Part shown: positions 27,807-39,648 of the stretch, in pieces
How positions within the stretch are numbered: position 1 is the first letter of the stretch
Layout of the letters: each line of letters starts with the position of its first letter
From: Actinomycetota bacterium
GTDB lineage: Bacteria; Actinomycetota; Actinomycetes; Streptosporangiales; Streptosporangiaceae
Reading direction: 5' to 3'
NCBI GenBank assembly: GCA_027314515.1
Contig: DAHVAR010000231.1
Span: 1-64,000, forward strand
Length of the DNA: 64,000 bases
The notes under the pieces: generated by a model
Database searches by the model: none
Told to the model about the DNA's origin: nothing
What the model saw: only the letters and a program-made list of their open reading frames with translations
Made by a program: the position numbers and the translations under genes

Positions 27807-29395
27807 CGAACGGCCAGGCGCGCGGCGCGCGGCCAGGGGCCACGATGGCCGCGCACGCGCAGCCAGTCGCGGGCGCCCTGGCCAGCCAGCAGACTCGCGG
27901 CAGTCAGCACGTCCTGGGCGGCCGGGCCGGCCGCCGGTACGCGGCGCTGGCCGGCATCCTGCGCCGGCACTGGCTGGCCGCGGCGCTGCTGTCCGCGGGC
28001 CTGGTGCTGCGGGTACTGGCGCAGTTCACTTACCGGCCGGCGCTGTTCTACATCGACTCGGTCAAGTACCTGTATGACGCCGCCGGCAACGATCCCGAGG
28101 GCTATAAGGCGCCGCTGCGGGCCATCGCCGCGGTGTCAAACCTCGATGCGGTCGTCGCGGTCCAGCACCTGCTCGGTCTCGCGATGGCCGTGGTGATCTA
28201 CGCCCTGCTGCTGCGCCGGGGCGCCCCCCGCTGGCTGGCGGCCCTGGCGATCGCGCCGGTCTTGCTGGACGCCTACCAGATCCAGGACGAGCAAGCGATC
28301 ATGCCGGGCACCTGGTTCGAGGCCCTGATCGTCGCTGGCATCGCGATCCTGCTCTGGCAACCGCGCGTTACCTGGCCGCGGGTGCTGCTGGCTGGGCTGG
28401 TCCTCGGAACGTCGGCCACCGTCGCCCAGGTGGGCGAGGCCCTGATCCCGGCCGCGGCGGTCTTCGTGCTCGCGGCTGGCGGGGGCTGGCGGCAGGCCGC
28501 CGGCAAGGCGGCCGCGCTGTGCCTGGCCTGCGCCGTGCCGATCCTGGCCTACTGCACCGGTTCCTACCTGCTCACCGGCAACTTCTTCCTGTCCCACCAG
28601 GGCGTCACGTCGTTCTACGGCCGGACCGCAGCGGCCGTCGACTGCGCCACCATCAAGCTGCCGCCGGACGAGCGCGGCCTGTGTCCCGATGCAGCCCAGC
28701 AGGCCCACGGCAACAACTGGCTCGAGTACGCGACATTCTCCCCGGTGCAGCACTACTACCGGACGCTGCCGCGGGCCGAGGTGGACTCGCTGGTGACGAG
28801 TTTCAACGACAGCGTCGTCCGGCAGCAGCCGCTGCGGTTGCTCGGCGCTTACCTGCGAGACGTGGTGAAGGTCTACGCGGTGGATCGCGTTACGGCACCG
28901 GGTGATCCGCCCATCTCGCGCTGGCAGTTCCAGACGTCATTCCCGTACTTCTCCTCGCATGCCACGCCGGCCATCGTGGCGGCGGCCGTCGCCCGGTTCG
29001 GCGGCGGCCGGCCTGCCGTCTGGCGGCCGGTCGCGGCGTTCCTGCGGTCCTATCAGCTCGACGGCGGCTACACGCCAGGCCCGCTGCTGCTGCTGTGTAC
29101 CGTGACCGGCCTGATCGGCTCTGCCTTCGCGGCCCGCAGGCGGCCCGCGGCGCGCCGCGAGGCGGCGCTTGCCTGCCTGCTGTTCTTCGCCTCAGCCGTG
29201 TCGGTGACGCTGGTATCCGACCTGTTCGTGTACTCCTGGCGGTATCAGCTGCCGGCTCTGGTTACCCTGGTGCCGGCCGGCGCACTCGGGATCAGCGTGC
29301 TCATGAATTCGATCGGGACGAAGCGCGTGTCCCGCTCCGCCAGCGGCGGTGACAAGGAAAGGACGCGTCCGGATGACGGCGGGCAACCGGTTTAA
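27803..29395 (+). CDS. Polytopic membrane protein, GT-C/ArnT-like glycosyltransferase candidate
   Basis: GTGA overlap with upstream gene; RPALFYIDSVKYLYDAAGNDPEGYKAP acidic first-loop motif; multiple TM segments. Confidence 0.65.
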   Translation: MTNGQARGARPGATMAAHAQPVAGALASQQTRGSQHVLGGRAGRRYAALAGILRRHWLAAALLSAGLVLRVLAQFTYRPALFYIDSVKYLYDAAGNDPEGYKAPLRAIAAVSNLDAVVAVQHLLGLAMAVVIYALLLRRGAPRWLAALAIAPVLLDAYQIQDEQAIMPGTWFEALIVAGIAILLWQPRVTWPRVLLAGLVLGTSATVAQVGEALIPAAAVFVLAAGGGWRQAAGKAAALCLACAVPILAYCTGSYLLTGNFFLSHQGVTSFYGRTAAAVDCATIKLPPDERGLCPDAAQQAHGNNWLEYATFSPVQHYYRTLPRAEVDSLVTSFNDSVVRQQPLRLLGAYLRDVVKVYAVDRVTAPGDPPISRWQFQTSFPYFSSHATPAIVAAAVARFGGGRPAVWRPVAAFLRSYQLDGGYTPGPLLLLCTVTGLIGSAFAARRRPAARREAALACLLFFASAVSVTLVSDLFVYSWRYQLPALVTLVPAGALGISVLMNSIGTKRVSRSASGGDKERTRPDDGGQPV

Positions 29396-30755
29396 GGCGG
29401 CGCGACCTCCGCGGCGCAGCTGGATCCGGCCCACCCTGGCGCCGCGGCAGGCGCCGGTGACCGGCAGCGATCACCGGCCCGCGCTGGCCCTGTCGCGCCG
29501 CACCGCTGCCGCCGGCGTCTTGTTCGCTGCCTCGCTGGCGGTGTTCCTGGCCGTCTTCGGGGTCCTCCCCAAGCGCCCGTGGTCGATGCTTGACCTCCGG
29601 GTGTACCTGTGGGGCGGCCGGAACGTCCGGCTCGGGCATGACCCGTACCTGCACACGTTCCTGCCGCACAGCCTGCACTTCACCTACACCCCGATGGCCG
29701 CGGGCATCTTCGCGCTGCTGACGTTCCTGAGCGTGCCGGCGGTCAAGCTGCTCTCGGTGGCGGCTGGCATCGCATCGCTGGTGGTCACGCTCTGGCTGAC
29801 AACCGGCGCGCTCGGCCGGGAGCGCTCGGCTGCCCGCCTCGGGGCCGTCCTGGCGGCGGCCGCTGGGGCGCTCTGGCTCGAGCCGGTGCGGCTGACGCTG
29901 TCGCTCGGGCAGGTCAATCTGGTGCTGATGGTCATCGTCGTGGCCGACCTGTGCCTTCCCGATTCTCGCTGGTGGAAGGGCGCTGGCGTGGGCCTTGCGG
30001 CCGGCTTCAAGCTGACGCCGCTGATCTTCATCCCCTACCTGCTGCTCACCCGGCGGTTCCGGGCGGCCGCCGTCGCTTCGGGCACCTTCGCCGTGACGGT
30101 CCTGGTCCCGTTCGCGGCGATGCCCAGGGCAAGCCGGCTGTACTGGCTCGACGGTCTCTTCCTCAACCCGAAGCGCCTCGGAAACGTGCACTACGTCGGG
30201 AATCAGTCGCTGTACGGGGCGCTCCTGCGGCTGCTCGGCAGCGCTTCGGCGGCGCGGCCTTACCAGCTGGCCGCCGACGTGCTGATCGGCCTCGGCGGCC
30301 TGGCACTGGCGGCGTGGGCCTCCCGCCGCGGCCAGGAGATGGCCGGCGTGCTGGTCTGCGCGCTCACCGGCCTGCTGGTGTCGCCGGTCTCGTGGTCACA
30401 CCACTGGGTGTGGATCGCGCCGATGCTGGTCGCGCTGGCGGACTTCGCGGTGCGCCCGCCTTCGCTTGCCGCGGCGGTGCGCTGGCGGCGGCGGTGCTGG
30501 CTCTGCGCGGCGGCCGCGGCGGTCGTCTTCTCCGGCGTGATCTGGGCCGTGCCATCGCCTGCCGTGCAGGGATATGACATGACCGGGCCGCAGCAGCTGA
30601 TCGGGGACCTGTACGTGCTGGCCGGCCTGGCTGGCCTCGGCGTGATCGCCGCCCTGATGGTGGCTGCCCGGCGCAGGGACCAGCGGCTGGTAATGCCCGC
30701 GGTTGCCAGGGACGGCGGCGAGCCCTTCGAGCCCGGCCTGGCCGCCCGGCCCTGA
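29373..30755 (+). CDS. GT87 (DUF2029) family membrane glycosyltransferase
   Basis: MLDLRVYLWGGRNVRLGHDPYL, FTYTPMAAGIFALL, GLAAGFKLTPLIFIPYLLLTRRFRAA, LVSPVSWSHHWVW. Confidence 0.88.
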   Translation: MTAGNRFKAARPPRRSWIRPTLAPRQAPVTGSDHRPALALSRRTAAAGVLFAASLAVFLAVFGVLPKRPWSMLDLRVYLWGGRNVRLGHDPYLHTFLPHSLHFTYTPMAAGIFALLTFLSVPAVKLLSVAAGIASLVVTLWLTTGALGRERSAARLGAVLAAAAGALWLEPVRLTLSLGQVNLVLMVIVVADLCLPDSRWWKGAGVGLAAGFKLTPLIFIPYLLLTRRFRAAAVASGTFAVTVLVPFAAMPRASRLYWLDGLFLNPKRLGNVHYVGNQSLYGALLRLLGSASAARPYQLAADVLIGLGGLALAAWASRRGQEMAGVLVCALTGLLVSPVSWSHHWVWIAPMLVALADFAVRPPSLAAAVRWRRRCWLCAAAAAVVFSGVIWAVPSPAVQGYDMTGPQQLIGDLYVLAGLAGLGVIAALMVAARRRDQRLVMPAVARDGGEPFEPGLAARP

Positions 30756-30797
30756 GGCAGTCCAGCGACGTCAGACGCGGCGGCAGGGAGGAAGGGA

Positions 30798-31760
30798 ATG
30801 ACCGAGCCGGTGGCCGGCTGGCCTGCCGGATTCGTCCGCTCGTTGCGGGTCGAGCCGGGCACCAAGATCACCCTGCCGGATGACTTCGATCCCGGTCAGC
30901 GCTTCGGCGTCAGCAAGGGCGCCGACGCCGACCGCCTGCTGCGCCAGGGCGTCCAGCTGCTGGCGGAGTACCAGGAACGGCTGGCCGCGCAGCGGACCTA
31001 CGCCGTTCTCGTCGTTCTGCAGGGCATCGACGCGGCCGGCAAGGACAGCACCATCCGCCATGTGATGAGCGGCGTCAATCCGCAGGGCGTGCACGTGTCG
31101 AGCTTCAAGGCACCGTCGGCGGGCGAACTCGAGCATGACTACCTCTGGCGGCACGCCAGCCGGCTGCCCGCGCGGGGCGAGATAGCGATTTTCAACCGGT
31201 CGCATTACGAGGAGGTGCTCGTCGTCCGGGTGCACCCGGAGAACCTGGCTCGCGAGATGCTGCCGCCGGATGCCGTCGGCCGGGATCTGTGGCAGCGGCG
31301 CTACCGGGAGATCAACCACTTCGAGCACTACCTGGCCGATAACGGCATCCGGCTGGTCAAGCTCTTCCTGAACGTGTCGAAGGAGCGGCAGCGAACCCGC
31401 TTCCTGCGGCGGATCGACCAGCCGGATAAGAACTGGAAGTTCGCCGCCAGCGATGTGCGCGAGCGTCAGTACTGGGATGATTACCAGCGGGCGTACGCCG
31501 AGACGCTGTCCGCCACCAGCACTGAGTCGGCGCCGTGGTACGTGCTGCCTGCCGACCATAAGTGGTTCACCAGGATCTGCGCGGCCGCGGTGATCGCGCA
31601 GGCGCTGATCGAGATAGACCCGCAGTACCCGGTGCCGGATTCAGCGGAGCGGCGGGAACTGGCGCGCGCACGGGCAGAGCTCGAGGCAGAGGTTCCGGCT
31701 GGCCCGCGTGCGCGCAGCGGCGCGCCGAAGCCGGCCGCGATGAAGCCTCGCTCGGGCTGA
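30798..31760 (+). CDS. PPK2-family polyphosphate kinase/phosphotransferase
   Basis: LVVLQGIDAAGKDSTIRHVMSGVNPQGVHVSSFKAPS, HASRLPARGEIAIFNRSHYEEVLVVRVHP. Confidence 0.92.
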   Translation: MTEPVAGWPAGFVRSLRVEPGTKITLPDDFDPGQRFGVSKGADADRLLRQGVQLLAEYQERLAAQRTYAVLVVLQGIDAAGKDSTIRHVMSGVNPQGVHVSSFKAPSAGELEHDYLWRHASRLPARGEIAIFNRSHYEEVLVVRVHPENLAREMLPPDAVGRDLWQRRYREINHFEHYLADNGIRLVKLFLNVSKERQRTRFLRRIDQPDKNWKFAASDVRERQYWDDYQRAYAETLSATSTESAPWYVLPADHKWFTRICAAAVIAQALIEIDPQYPVPDSAERRELARARAELEAEVPAGPRARSGAPKPAAMKPRSG

Positions 31761-31849
31761 CTGCTCCGGCGCGTGCGTCCCTGGCTTGCCGCCGGGCGCG
31801 TGCCTGGCGCCAGCGCCCGTCGGCTGTCGGGGCCGGGCGGCCGTCGGGG

Positions 31850-32782
31850 TCAGGCCGGAGGCTCGCGGAAGTAGTGGCCCTCGTCGAGGTCCTCGATGAG
31901 CCCAGGCTGCGCGGGCTGCCAGCCGAGCAGTTCGCGAGTCAGCGTGCTGGAGGCCGGGCTGTCGAGGCCGATGAAGCCGGCCAGCCAGCTGAAGTGCCCG
32001 GCCGCGGCCTGCGGCGCGACCGACGCCACCGGGAGATTCAGGTGACGGCCGATGACCTCGGCGATGTCGCGGATGGCCACGCCCTCGTCCGCGACCGCGT
32101 GCAGCGTCGATCCGGCGGGCGCGCTCTCGACCGCGAGGCAGAAGAGGTGCGCCGAGTCGAGCCGGTGCACGGCAGGCCACCGGTTAGCTCCGTCACCGAG
32201 ATAGCCGGAGACGCCTTTGCTGCGGGCGGTGGCGACAATGGCGGCCAGGAAGCCGTGGTCGCCGTCGCCGTGATTCGTCGGCGGAAGCCGCACGATCGAC
32301 GAGCGGACGCCGCGAGCCGCCAGCGAGAGCGTCAGCTCGCCAGTCTCCCACCGGGTTCGCGGGCCGCCGGCCAGGTGGGCGAACTCGCCCGGGGCGTGCC
32401 CGTCTTGCTCGGCAGCGACCCGCCCCGGCTTCAGTCCCAGCGTTCCTGAGGCAATGACCAGCGGCCGGCCTGAGCCCGCCAGCGCGTCGCCGAATGTCTC
32501 GACGGCGCGGCGGTCGGCGTCGGCTGCTGCCTCGAAGCCTCCCGAGAAGGCGATGTCGTGGTTGAACGCGAGGTGGATGACCCCCTCCGAGGCCGCGGCC
32601 GCCTGACGCAGAACCGCGAGGTCATCGAGAGTGCCACGATGCACCTGTGCGCCAGCCGCGGTGAGGGCGGCGGCAGCGGCGTCCGAGCGAGCCAGCCCGG
32701 CGACCTGATGGCCGGCGTCAAGGAGCTCGGCAACGACAGCGGACCCGATCCAGCCGGATGCGCCAGTGACGAAGTACCGCAT
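31850..32782 (-). CDS. NAD-dependent epimerase/extended SDR
   Basis: MRYFVTGASGWIGSAVVAELLDAGHQVAGLARSDAAAAAL. Confidence 0.9.
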   Translation of the reverse strand: MRYFVTGASGWIGSAVVAELLDAGHQVAGLARSDAAAAALTAAGAQVHRGTLDDLAVLRQAAAASEGVIHLAFNHDIAFSGGFEAAADADRRAVETFGDALAGSGRPLVIASGTLGLKPGRVAAEQDGHAPGEFAHLAGGPRTRWETGELTLSLAARGVRSSIVRLPPTNHGDGDHGFLAAIVATARSKGVSGYLGDGANRWPAVHRLDSAHLFCLAVESAPAGSTLHAVADEGVAIRDIAEVIGRHLNLPVASVAPQAAAGHFSWLAGFIGLDSPASSTLTRELLGWQPAQPGLIEDLDEGHYFREPPA

Positions 32783-32829
32783 GAGAAGGACCTCCAACGG
32801 CTCGACGGTCCTCGGTGCCGAGGCCCGTA

Positions 32830-32846
32830 ATGTCAGTGACTGACAT
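32830..32846. promoter_or_regulatory. Palindromic operator O1 (likely TetR)
   Basis: ATGTCAGTGACTGACAT, 17-bp perfect odd palindrome in the divergent SDR/TetR promoter. Confidence 0.75.
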
Positions 32847-32855
32847 CAGGGTAGC

Positions 32856-32884
32856 ACGCTGACGTCAGTCACTGACGTCAGCGT
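32856..32884. promoter_or_regulatory. Palindromic operator O2 (likely TetR)
   Basis: ACGCTGACGTCAGTCACTGACGTCAGCGT, 29-bp perfect odd palindrome; shares GTCAGTnACTGAC with O1. Confidence 0.8.
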
Positions 32885-32911
32885 TCGGTTGCGGGCTTGT
32901 ACCATCGGCCC

Positions 32912-33478
32912 ATGGGGCGTTGGCAGCCGGACAGCCAGGGCAGGCTCGAGCAGGCGGCGCTCGCGCTCTACTCCGAGCGCGGGTTCGAGAACACCACGGT
33001 CGCGGAGATCGCCGCGCGCGCGGGCCTGACCGAGCGGACCTTCTTCCGTCACTTCGCCGACAAGCGCGAGGTGCTGTTCTGGGGCGCCCCGATGCTGGAG
33101 GGGCTGATGGTGAGCGCGGTCGAGGCGGCACCGACGACCGCGGCGCCGATCGACGCCGTCGCCGCCGCGCTCGAGGCCACCGGGCCGCTGCTGGCGGAGC
33201 GCCGGGACAGCGCCCGGCAGCGCCAGCGGGTCATCGACGCGAATACTGACCTGCGCGAGCGCGAACTGATCAAGCTGGCGTCACTGGCCACTGCGCTGGC
33301 CGGCGCGCTGCGCCGGCGCGGCGTCGGCGAGCCGGCCGCAACGCTGACCGCCGAAGCCGGCATAGCGGTCTTCAGGGTCGCTTTCGCGCGCTGGGTCAGC
33401 GACCCGAAGTCCCGCGATTTGCCGCAGCTCATCCGGGATTCGCTCGGCGAATTGCAAGCCGTGACCGCCGGCCGCTGA
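32912..33478 (+). CDS. TetR/AcrR family transcriptional regulator
   Basis: RLEQAALALYSERGFENTTVAEIAARAGLTERTFFRHFADKREVLF HTH. Confidence 0.92.
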   Translation: MGRWQPDSQGRLEQAALALYSERGFENTTVAEIAARAGLTERTFFRHFADKREVLFWGAPMLEGLMVSAVEAAPTTAAPIDAVAAALEATGPLLAERRDSARQRQRVIDANTDLRERELIKLASLATALAGALRRRGVGEPAATLTAEAGIAVFRVAFARWVSDPKSRDLPQLIRDSLGELQAVTAGR

Positions 33479-33511
33479 CTGCGAGCCGGCCGGTGATGAC
33501 ATGGGACCCGC

Positions 33512-33581
33512 ACTCCCTGTCGGTTTGCCGGGTTCGGGAGGGCGAATTGCGGCTTATGTGCCCGGCAAGCTGACAGGGAGT
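33512..33581. repeat. 70-bp imperfect inverted-repeat (hairpin) element, copy 2
   Basis: ACTCCCTGTCGGTTTGCCGGGTT...GTGCCCGGCAAGCTGACAGGGAGT; same length and termini as 3724-3793. Confidence 0.85.
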
Positions 33582-33630
33582 GCTGTCGCGCACGGTTCAC
33601 CGCGGCCGGCGCCCGCAGGCCCGGCCCCTC

Positions 33631-33665
33631 AGACTTGATTGATTCTAGAAAATGGGCCAGACTTC
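33631..33665 (+). promoter_or_regulatory. AT-rich furA-type autoregulatory box/promoter
   Basis: AGACTTGATTGATTCTAGAAAATGGGCCAGACTTC, the only AT-rich block nearby, immediately 5' of furA. Confidence 0.55.
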
Positions 33666-33670
33666 AGGAC

Positions 33671-36363
<2,693 letters not shown>

Positions 36364-36372
36364 ATCCGGGTC

Positions 36373-36407
36373 AGTCCGGGCCGGCCGGCTGCGGGCCGGC
36401 CCGGGCT
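36373..36407 (+). terminator. Hairpin downstream of katG
   Basis: AGTCCGGGCCGGCC - GGCTGCG - GGCCGGCCCGGGCT, 14-bp stem with one G:T wobble, 10 nt after the stop. Confidence 0.65.
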
Positions 36408-36503
36408 GAAGGCCCGCAGGGCCAGGCATTATCCCTCACAGCAAGGAGCTTGTGACGAGGTTTGCTCCAATTCGATCTGCAAAGTTACAGTAATGCCCCG
36501 GTG

Positions 36504-36517
36504 CGTTACTAGTAACG
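36504..36517. promoter_or_regulatory. Palindromic operator candidate
   Basis: CGTTACTAGTAACG, 14-bp perfect palindrome 22 nt 5' of the GH76 start. Confidence 0.5.
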
Positions 36518-36538
36518 AAGACGAGGAAGAGCAGGCTG

Positions 36539-37660
36539 TTGTCCACACTGCCACGATTGACGGCGGGCACAGGCTCGATCCCCCGGCCGCGGCCGGGCAT
36601 CCGGACCGCGGTGATCACGGCAGTCGCGCTCGCCGTCGCCACGACTGCACTCGCCGCCTTCACCGCATCGGGCGCCTCCGGCACGCGGAGCCTGCTGAAG
36701 GCAGCCATGGCCCAGCTATTCCGGTCGTACGAGGTAAACACGGGCCTCATCGGCGGGTCCTGGTGGCAAGCAGCGGTGGCGCTGTCAACCGTCGAGAGCT
36801 ATGCGGAGGCCACCGGCGACACCAGCTACGACGCCGCGATCACGGCAGCGTTCGCGGTCAACTCAGGCGGCAAATTCGAGAACGGTTCGAACGATGACAC
36901 GGCCTGGTGGGCACTGGCCTGGCTGCGGGCCTACCACCTCACCCATCGTTCCTCCTACCTGGCGCTGGCCGAGACCGAAGCCGACTACATCCACCAGGAC
37001 TGGGACAGCATCTGCGGCGGCGGAGTCTGGTGGCAGCGCGACCCGCAGTCGTACAAGAACGCCATCGCCAACGAGCTGTTCCTGGAACTGACCGCGTGGC
37101 TGCACAACAGCATCCCCGGCGACACCAAGTACCTGGCCTGGGCGAAGGCCGAGTGGTCCTGGTTCAGCCACAGCGGGGTGATCAACAAGAGCAACCTGGT
37201 CAACGACGGGCTCGGTAACGACTGCAGGAACAACCACCAGCCCACCTGGACCTACAACCAGGGCGTGGTACTGGCCGGGCTTGCCCAGCTCTACCGGGCC
37301 ACCGGGAACCGCGCGCTGCTGACCGAGGCCGAGCGCATAGCCACCGCGGCGATCAGCCATCTCGTTATCGGCGGCGTGCTGAGCGAGCCGTGCCAGACCG
37401 ATGTCTGCGCCGACCAGTTCGGCACGTCTGCCCAGTCGTTCAAGGGAATCTTCGTCCGCGACCTCAAGGTGCTGGCCGTGACGGCGAGGACGGCTCACTT
37501 CAACTCGTTCTTCAGGGCGCAGGCCAGGGAGATCCAGGAGCACGACACCAGCGCCGCGCACCAGTTCGGCGTTTACTGGTCAGGACCGATCGCCGGCGTC
37601 ACGCCAGCCAGCCAGGCCAGCGCGCTGGCCGCCCTGGTGGCGTCGGTCAGGCTCCCCTGA
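36539..37660 (+). CDS. Secreted glycoside hydrolase family 76 protein
   Basis: Signal peptide; WWQAAVALSTVESYAEATGDTSYD, NDDTAWWALAWLRAYHLT, TWTYNQGVVLAGLAQLYRATG. Confidence 0.9.
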   Translation: MSTLPRLTAGTGSIPRPRPGIRTAVITAVALAVATTALAAFTASGASGTRSLLKAAMAQLFRSYEVNTGLIGGSWWQAAVALSTVESYAEATGDTSYDAAITAAFAVNSGGKFENGSNDDTAWWALAWLRAYHLTHRSSYLALAETEADYIHQDWDSICGGGVWWQRDPQSYKNAIANELFLELTAWLHNSIPGDTKYLAWAKAEWSWFSHSGVINKSNLVNDGLGNDCRNNHQPTWTYNQGVVLAGLAQLYRATGNRALLTEAERIATAAISHLVIGGVLSEPCQTDVCADQFGTSAQSFKGIFVRDLKVLAVTARTAHFNSFFRAQAREIQEHDTSAAHQFGVYWSGPIAGVTPASQASALAALVASVRLP

Positions 37661-37720
37661 GCCGCGCGCGGTCCAGGCGACCTGCCGCGCGACGCGCGTT
37701 CCCGGCCGGATCGGTGCTGG

Positions 37721-38455
37721 TCAGATCATCAGACCGAGCCCGCCGTCGACGAGGAAAGTCTGCCCGGTCGCGTAGCGGGTGGCGATGACGGCCAGGCAGG
37801 CTTCAGCGATGTCGTCGGGAGTAGCGACGCGATGGAGCGGAGCGGCGCGTTCCACGGCCGCCTTGCGGTCGGCCCAGTCCGCGGTCCACGGGGTAGCGAC
37901 CAGGCCGGGTGCGACGGCATTCACCCGCACGCCGCCGCCGGCGAATCTGGCCATGATCGTGGTGAGGTGATTAACCGCGGCCTTGGACACCGCGTGCGGC
38001 AGCGAACTGCCCGTTTGCCGCATCCCGGCAAGCGAGGTGATGTTGACGATCCATCCGTCCGGCGCGGCGCGCAGCAACGGCAGCGCGGCCTGGCTGACCA
38101 GGAACGTCCCGACGACATTGGTGCGCAGGACCTGATCCCAGTGGTCGGCCGTGACGCTGGCGAAGTCCTGCAGCGGGACGTCAACCGTGCGGCCGGCGTT
38201 GTTCACCAGGCCGTCCAGGCGGCCCCATCGCTGCTGTGCCGCCGCTACCAGCGCGGCAGCCGTGCCGGGCGCACCGATATCGCCTTGCACGTACACGGCG
38301 TCGGCGAGCTCGGCAGCGACCCGCCGGCCGGCCTCCGCCGACCTCGCCGAGTTGACGACGATCCCGGCGCCGAGGCCAGCCAGGCGACGCGCGACGGCCG
38401 CCCCGATGCCACTTGATGAGCCGGTGACGATCACCGCATGCCCGGTCAGTTCCAT
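37721..38455 (-). CDS. SDR family oxidoreductase
   Basis: MELTGHAVIVTGSSSGIGAAVARRLAGLGAGIVVN, NNAGRT, GQTFLVDGG. Confidence 0.92.
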   Translation of the reverse strand: MELTGHAVIVTGSSSGIGAAVARRLAGLGAGIVVNSARSAEAGRRVAAELADAVYVQGDIGAPGTAAALVAAAQQRWGRLDGLVNNAGRTVDVPLQDFASVTADHWDQVLRTNVVGTFLVSQAALPLLRAAPDGWIVNITSLAGMRQTGSSLPHAVSKAAVNHLTTIMARFAGGGVRVNAVAPGLVATPWTADWADRKAAVERAAPLHRVATPDDIAEACLAVIATRYATGQTFLVDGGLGLMI

Positions 38456-38761
38456 GCGCATTCCCTTCCTGGCGGCAGCCGGCGCGGCCTGCCCGGACAA
38501 GGATGCCACTCAGCGCGCCGAGGGCACCCGTGCTCGTCCGCGCCGGCATCGATCAGGCAGGAAGATCTCGTGACCCGCATGGGGCAGGCCGCTGTCGAGC
38601 GAGCTGTCGCCGTGCTGGGCGGCCTTGACCTGCAGCCGGCGAGACGCTGCCCGGGGCCTAGCTGGCTGAGCTAGCGACTGGCGTTGCCGGATTGTTTGAG
38701 GTCGGCCAGACGGGTTAGGGCTGAGGTTTCTGAGCACAGCCGACAGGACGGGGGAACGGTC

Positions 38762-39337
38762 ATGTCAGACGTCTTCGACATTCTTCGCGCTGATCACCGC
38801 GAGGTCGAGCAGATGCTTACCGTGCTCGGCGGAGGTACAACCCAGGCCAGCCCCGACGGCCCGATGCGACCCGAAACGCGCAAGAAGCTCGCCGAGAAAC
38901 TCACCATCGAGTCCGCCAAGCACGAGGCCGCCGAGGAACAGTACTTCTGGCCCACGGTCCGCGATCGCCTGCCCAATGGTGACCAGCTCGCCGACCACGC
39001 CGTCGACCAGGAGACCGCGGCGAAGCAGACGCTGGCCAGGCTCGACAGGCTGTCACCTGACGATGCCGAGTTCGATGAGCTGCTGTCGACATACATCCCG
39101 GCGGCCCGCGAGCACATCGGTTACGAGGAAGGCACTGTGTGGCCGGCATTGCAGGTCCAGCTGACCGCGGCGGAGGCCGAAGAGCTCGGGAAGAACATCG
39201 CCAGCGCCAGGAAAATCGCGCCGACCCGTCCGCATCCGCGCACGCCGCCAGACCCGAACCTGCTCAAGGCCGCCGGTCCAGCGGTCGCAGCCGCAGACAA
39301 GGTACGGGACGCGCTGGCCGGCCGGGGCGAGACCTAG
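38762..39337 (+). CDS. Hemerythrin-domain protein
   Basis: MSDVFDILRADHREVEQML, ESAKHEAAEEQYFWP, REHIGYEEGTVWP. Confidence 0.9.
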   Translation: MSDVFDILRADHREVEQMLTVLGGGTTQASPDGPMRPETRKKLAEKLTIESAKHEAAEEQYFWPTVRDRLPNGDQLADHAVDQETAAKQTLARLDRLSPDDAEFDELLSTYIPAAREHIGYEEGTVWPALQVQLTAAEAEELGKNIASARKIAPTRPHPRTPPDPNLLKAAGPAVAAADKVRDALAGRGET

Positions 39338-39551
39338 GCGCCGGCGGCCGGCTGCTCGTGCTGGCCCGCTGGCACGCGGATGCCGCCGCGCCGGGCTGAG
39401 AATCGTGGCCGGAGTCCGGCCGGCGCTCCGGGCCTTCAGCCTGGCGGGCTGACGGCAGTACCCAGTCCGGACCGGGCGACGTTTAGCTGCCGGACGCACG
39501 GGTACCGAGCGCGGATGGCACGAGCGAGGATCCGGCAGCGGGGGCGGTGCC

Positions 39552-39617
39552 ATGGCTGAGGTGTTCGAGGTACTCGGTGCAGATCATGCCGACATGGCCA
39601 GCTCGCACTCGCCCTGA
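39552..39617 (+). pseudogene. Possible truncated hemerythrin-protein N-terminus
   Basis: MAEVFEVLGADHADMASSHSP* aligns with MSDVFDILRADHREVEQML of the gene at 38762; stops after 21 codons. Confidence 0.45.
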
Positions 39618-39648
39618 TTGCCCCGGCGGCGAGCGAAAGGAGACTGCT

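Noticed and set aside
39405-39440. GGCCGGAGTCCGGCCGGCGCTCCGGGCC hairpin after the hemerythrin gene
   Set aside because: Short self-complementary GC run expected by chance at this composition; not convincing as a terminator.
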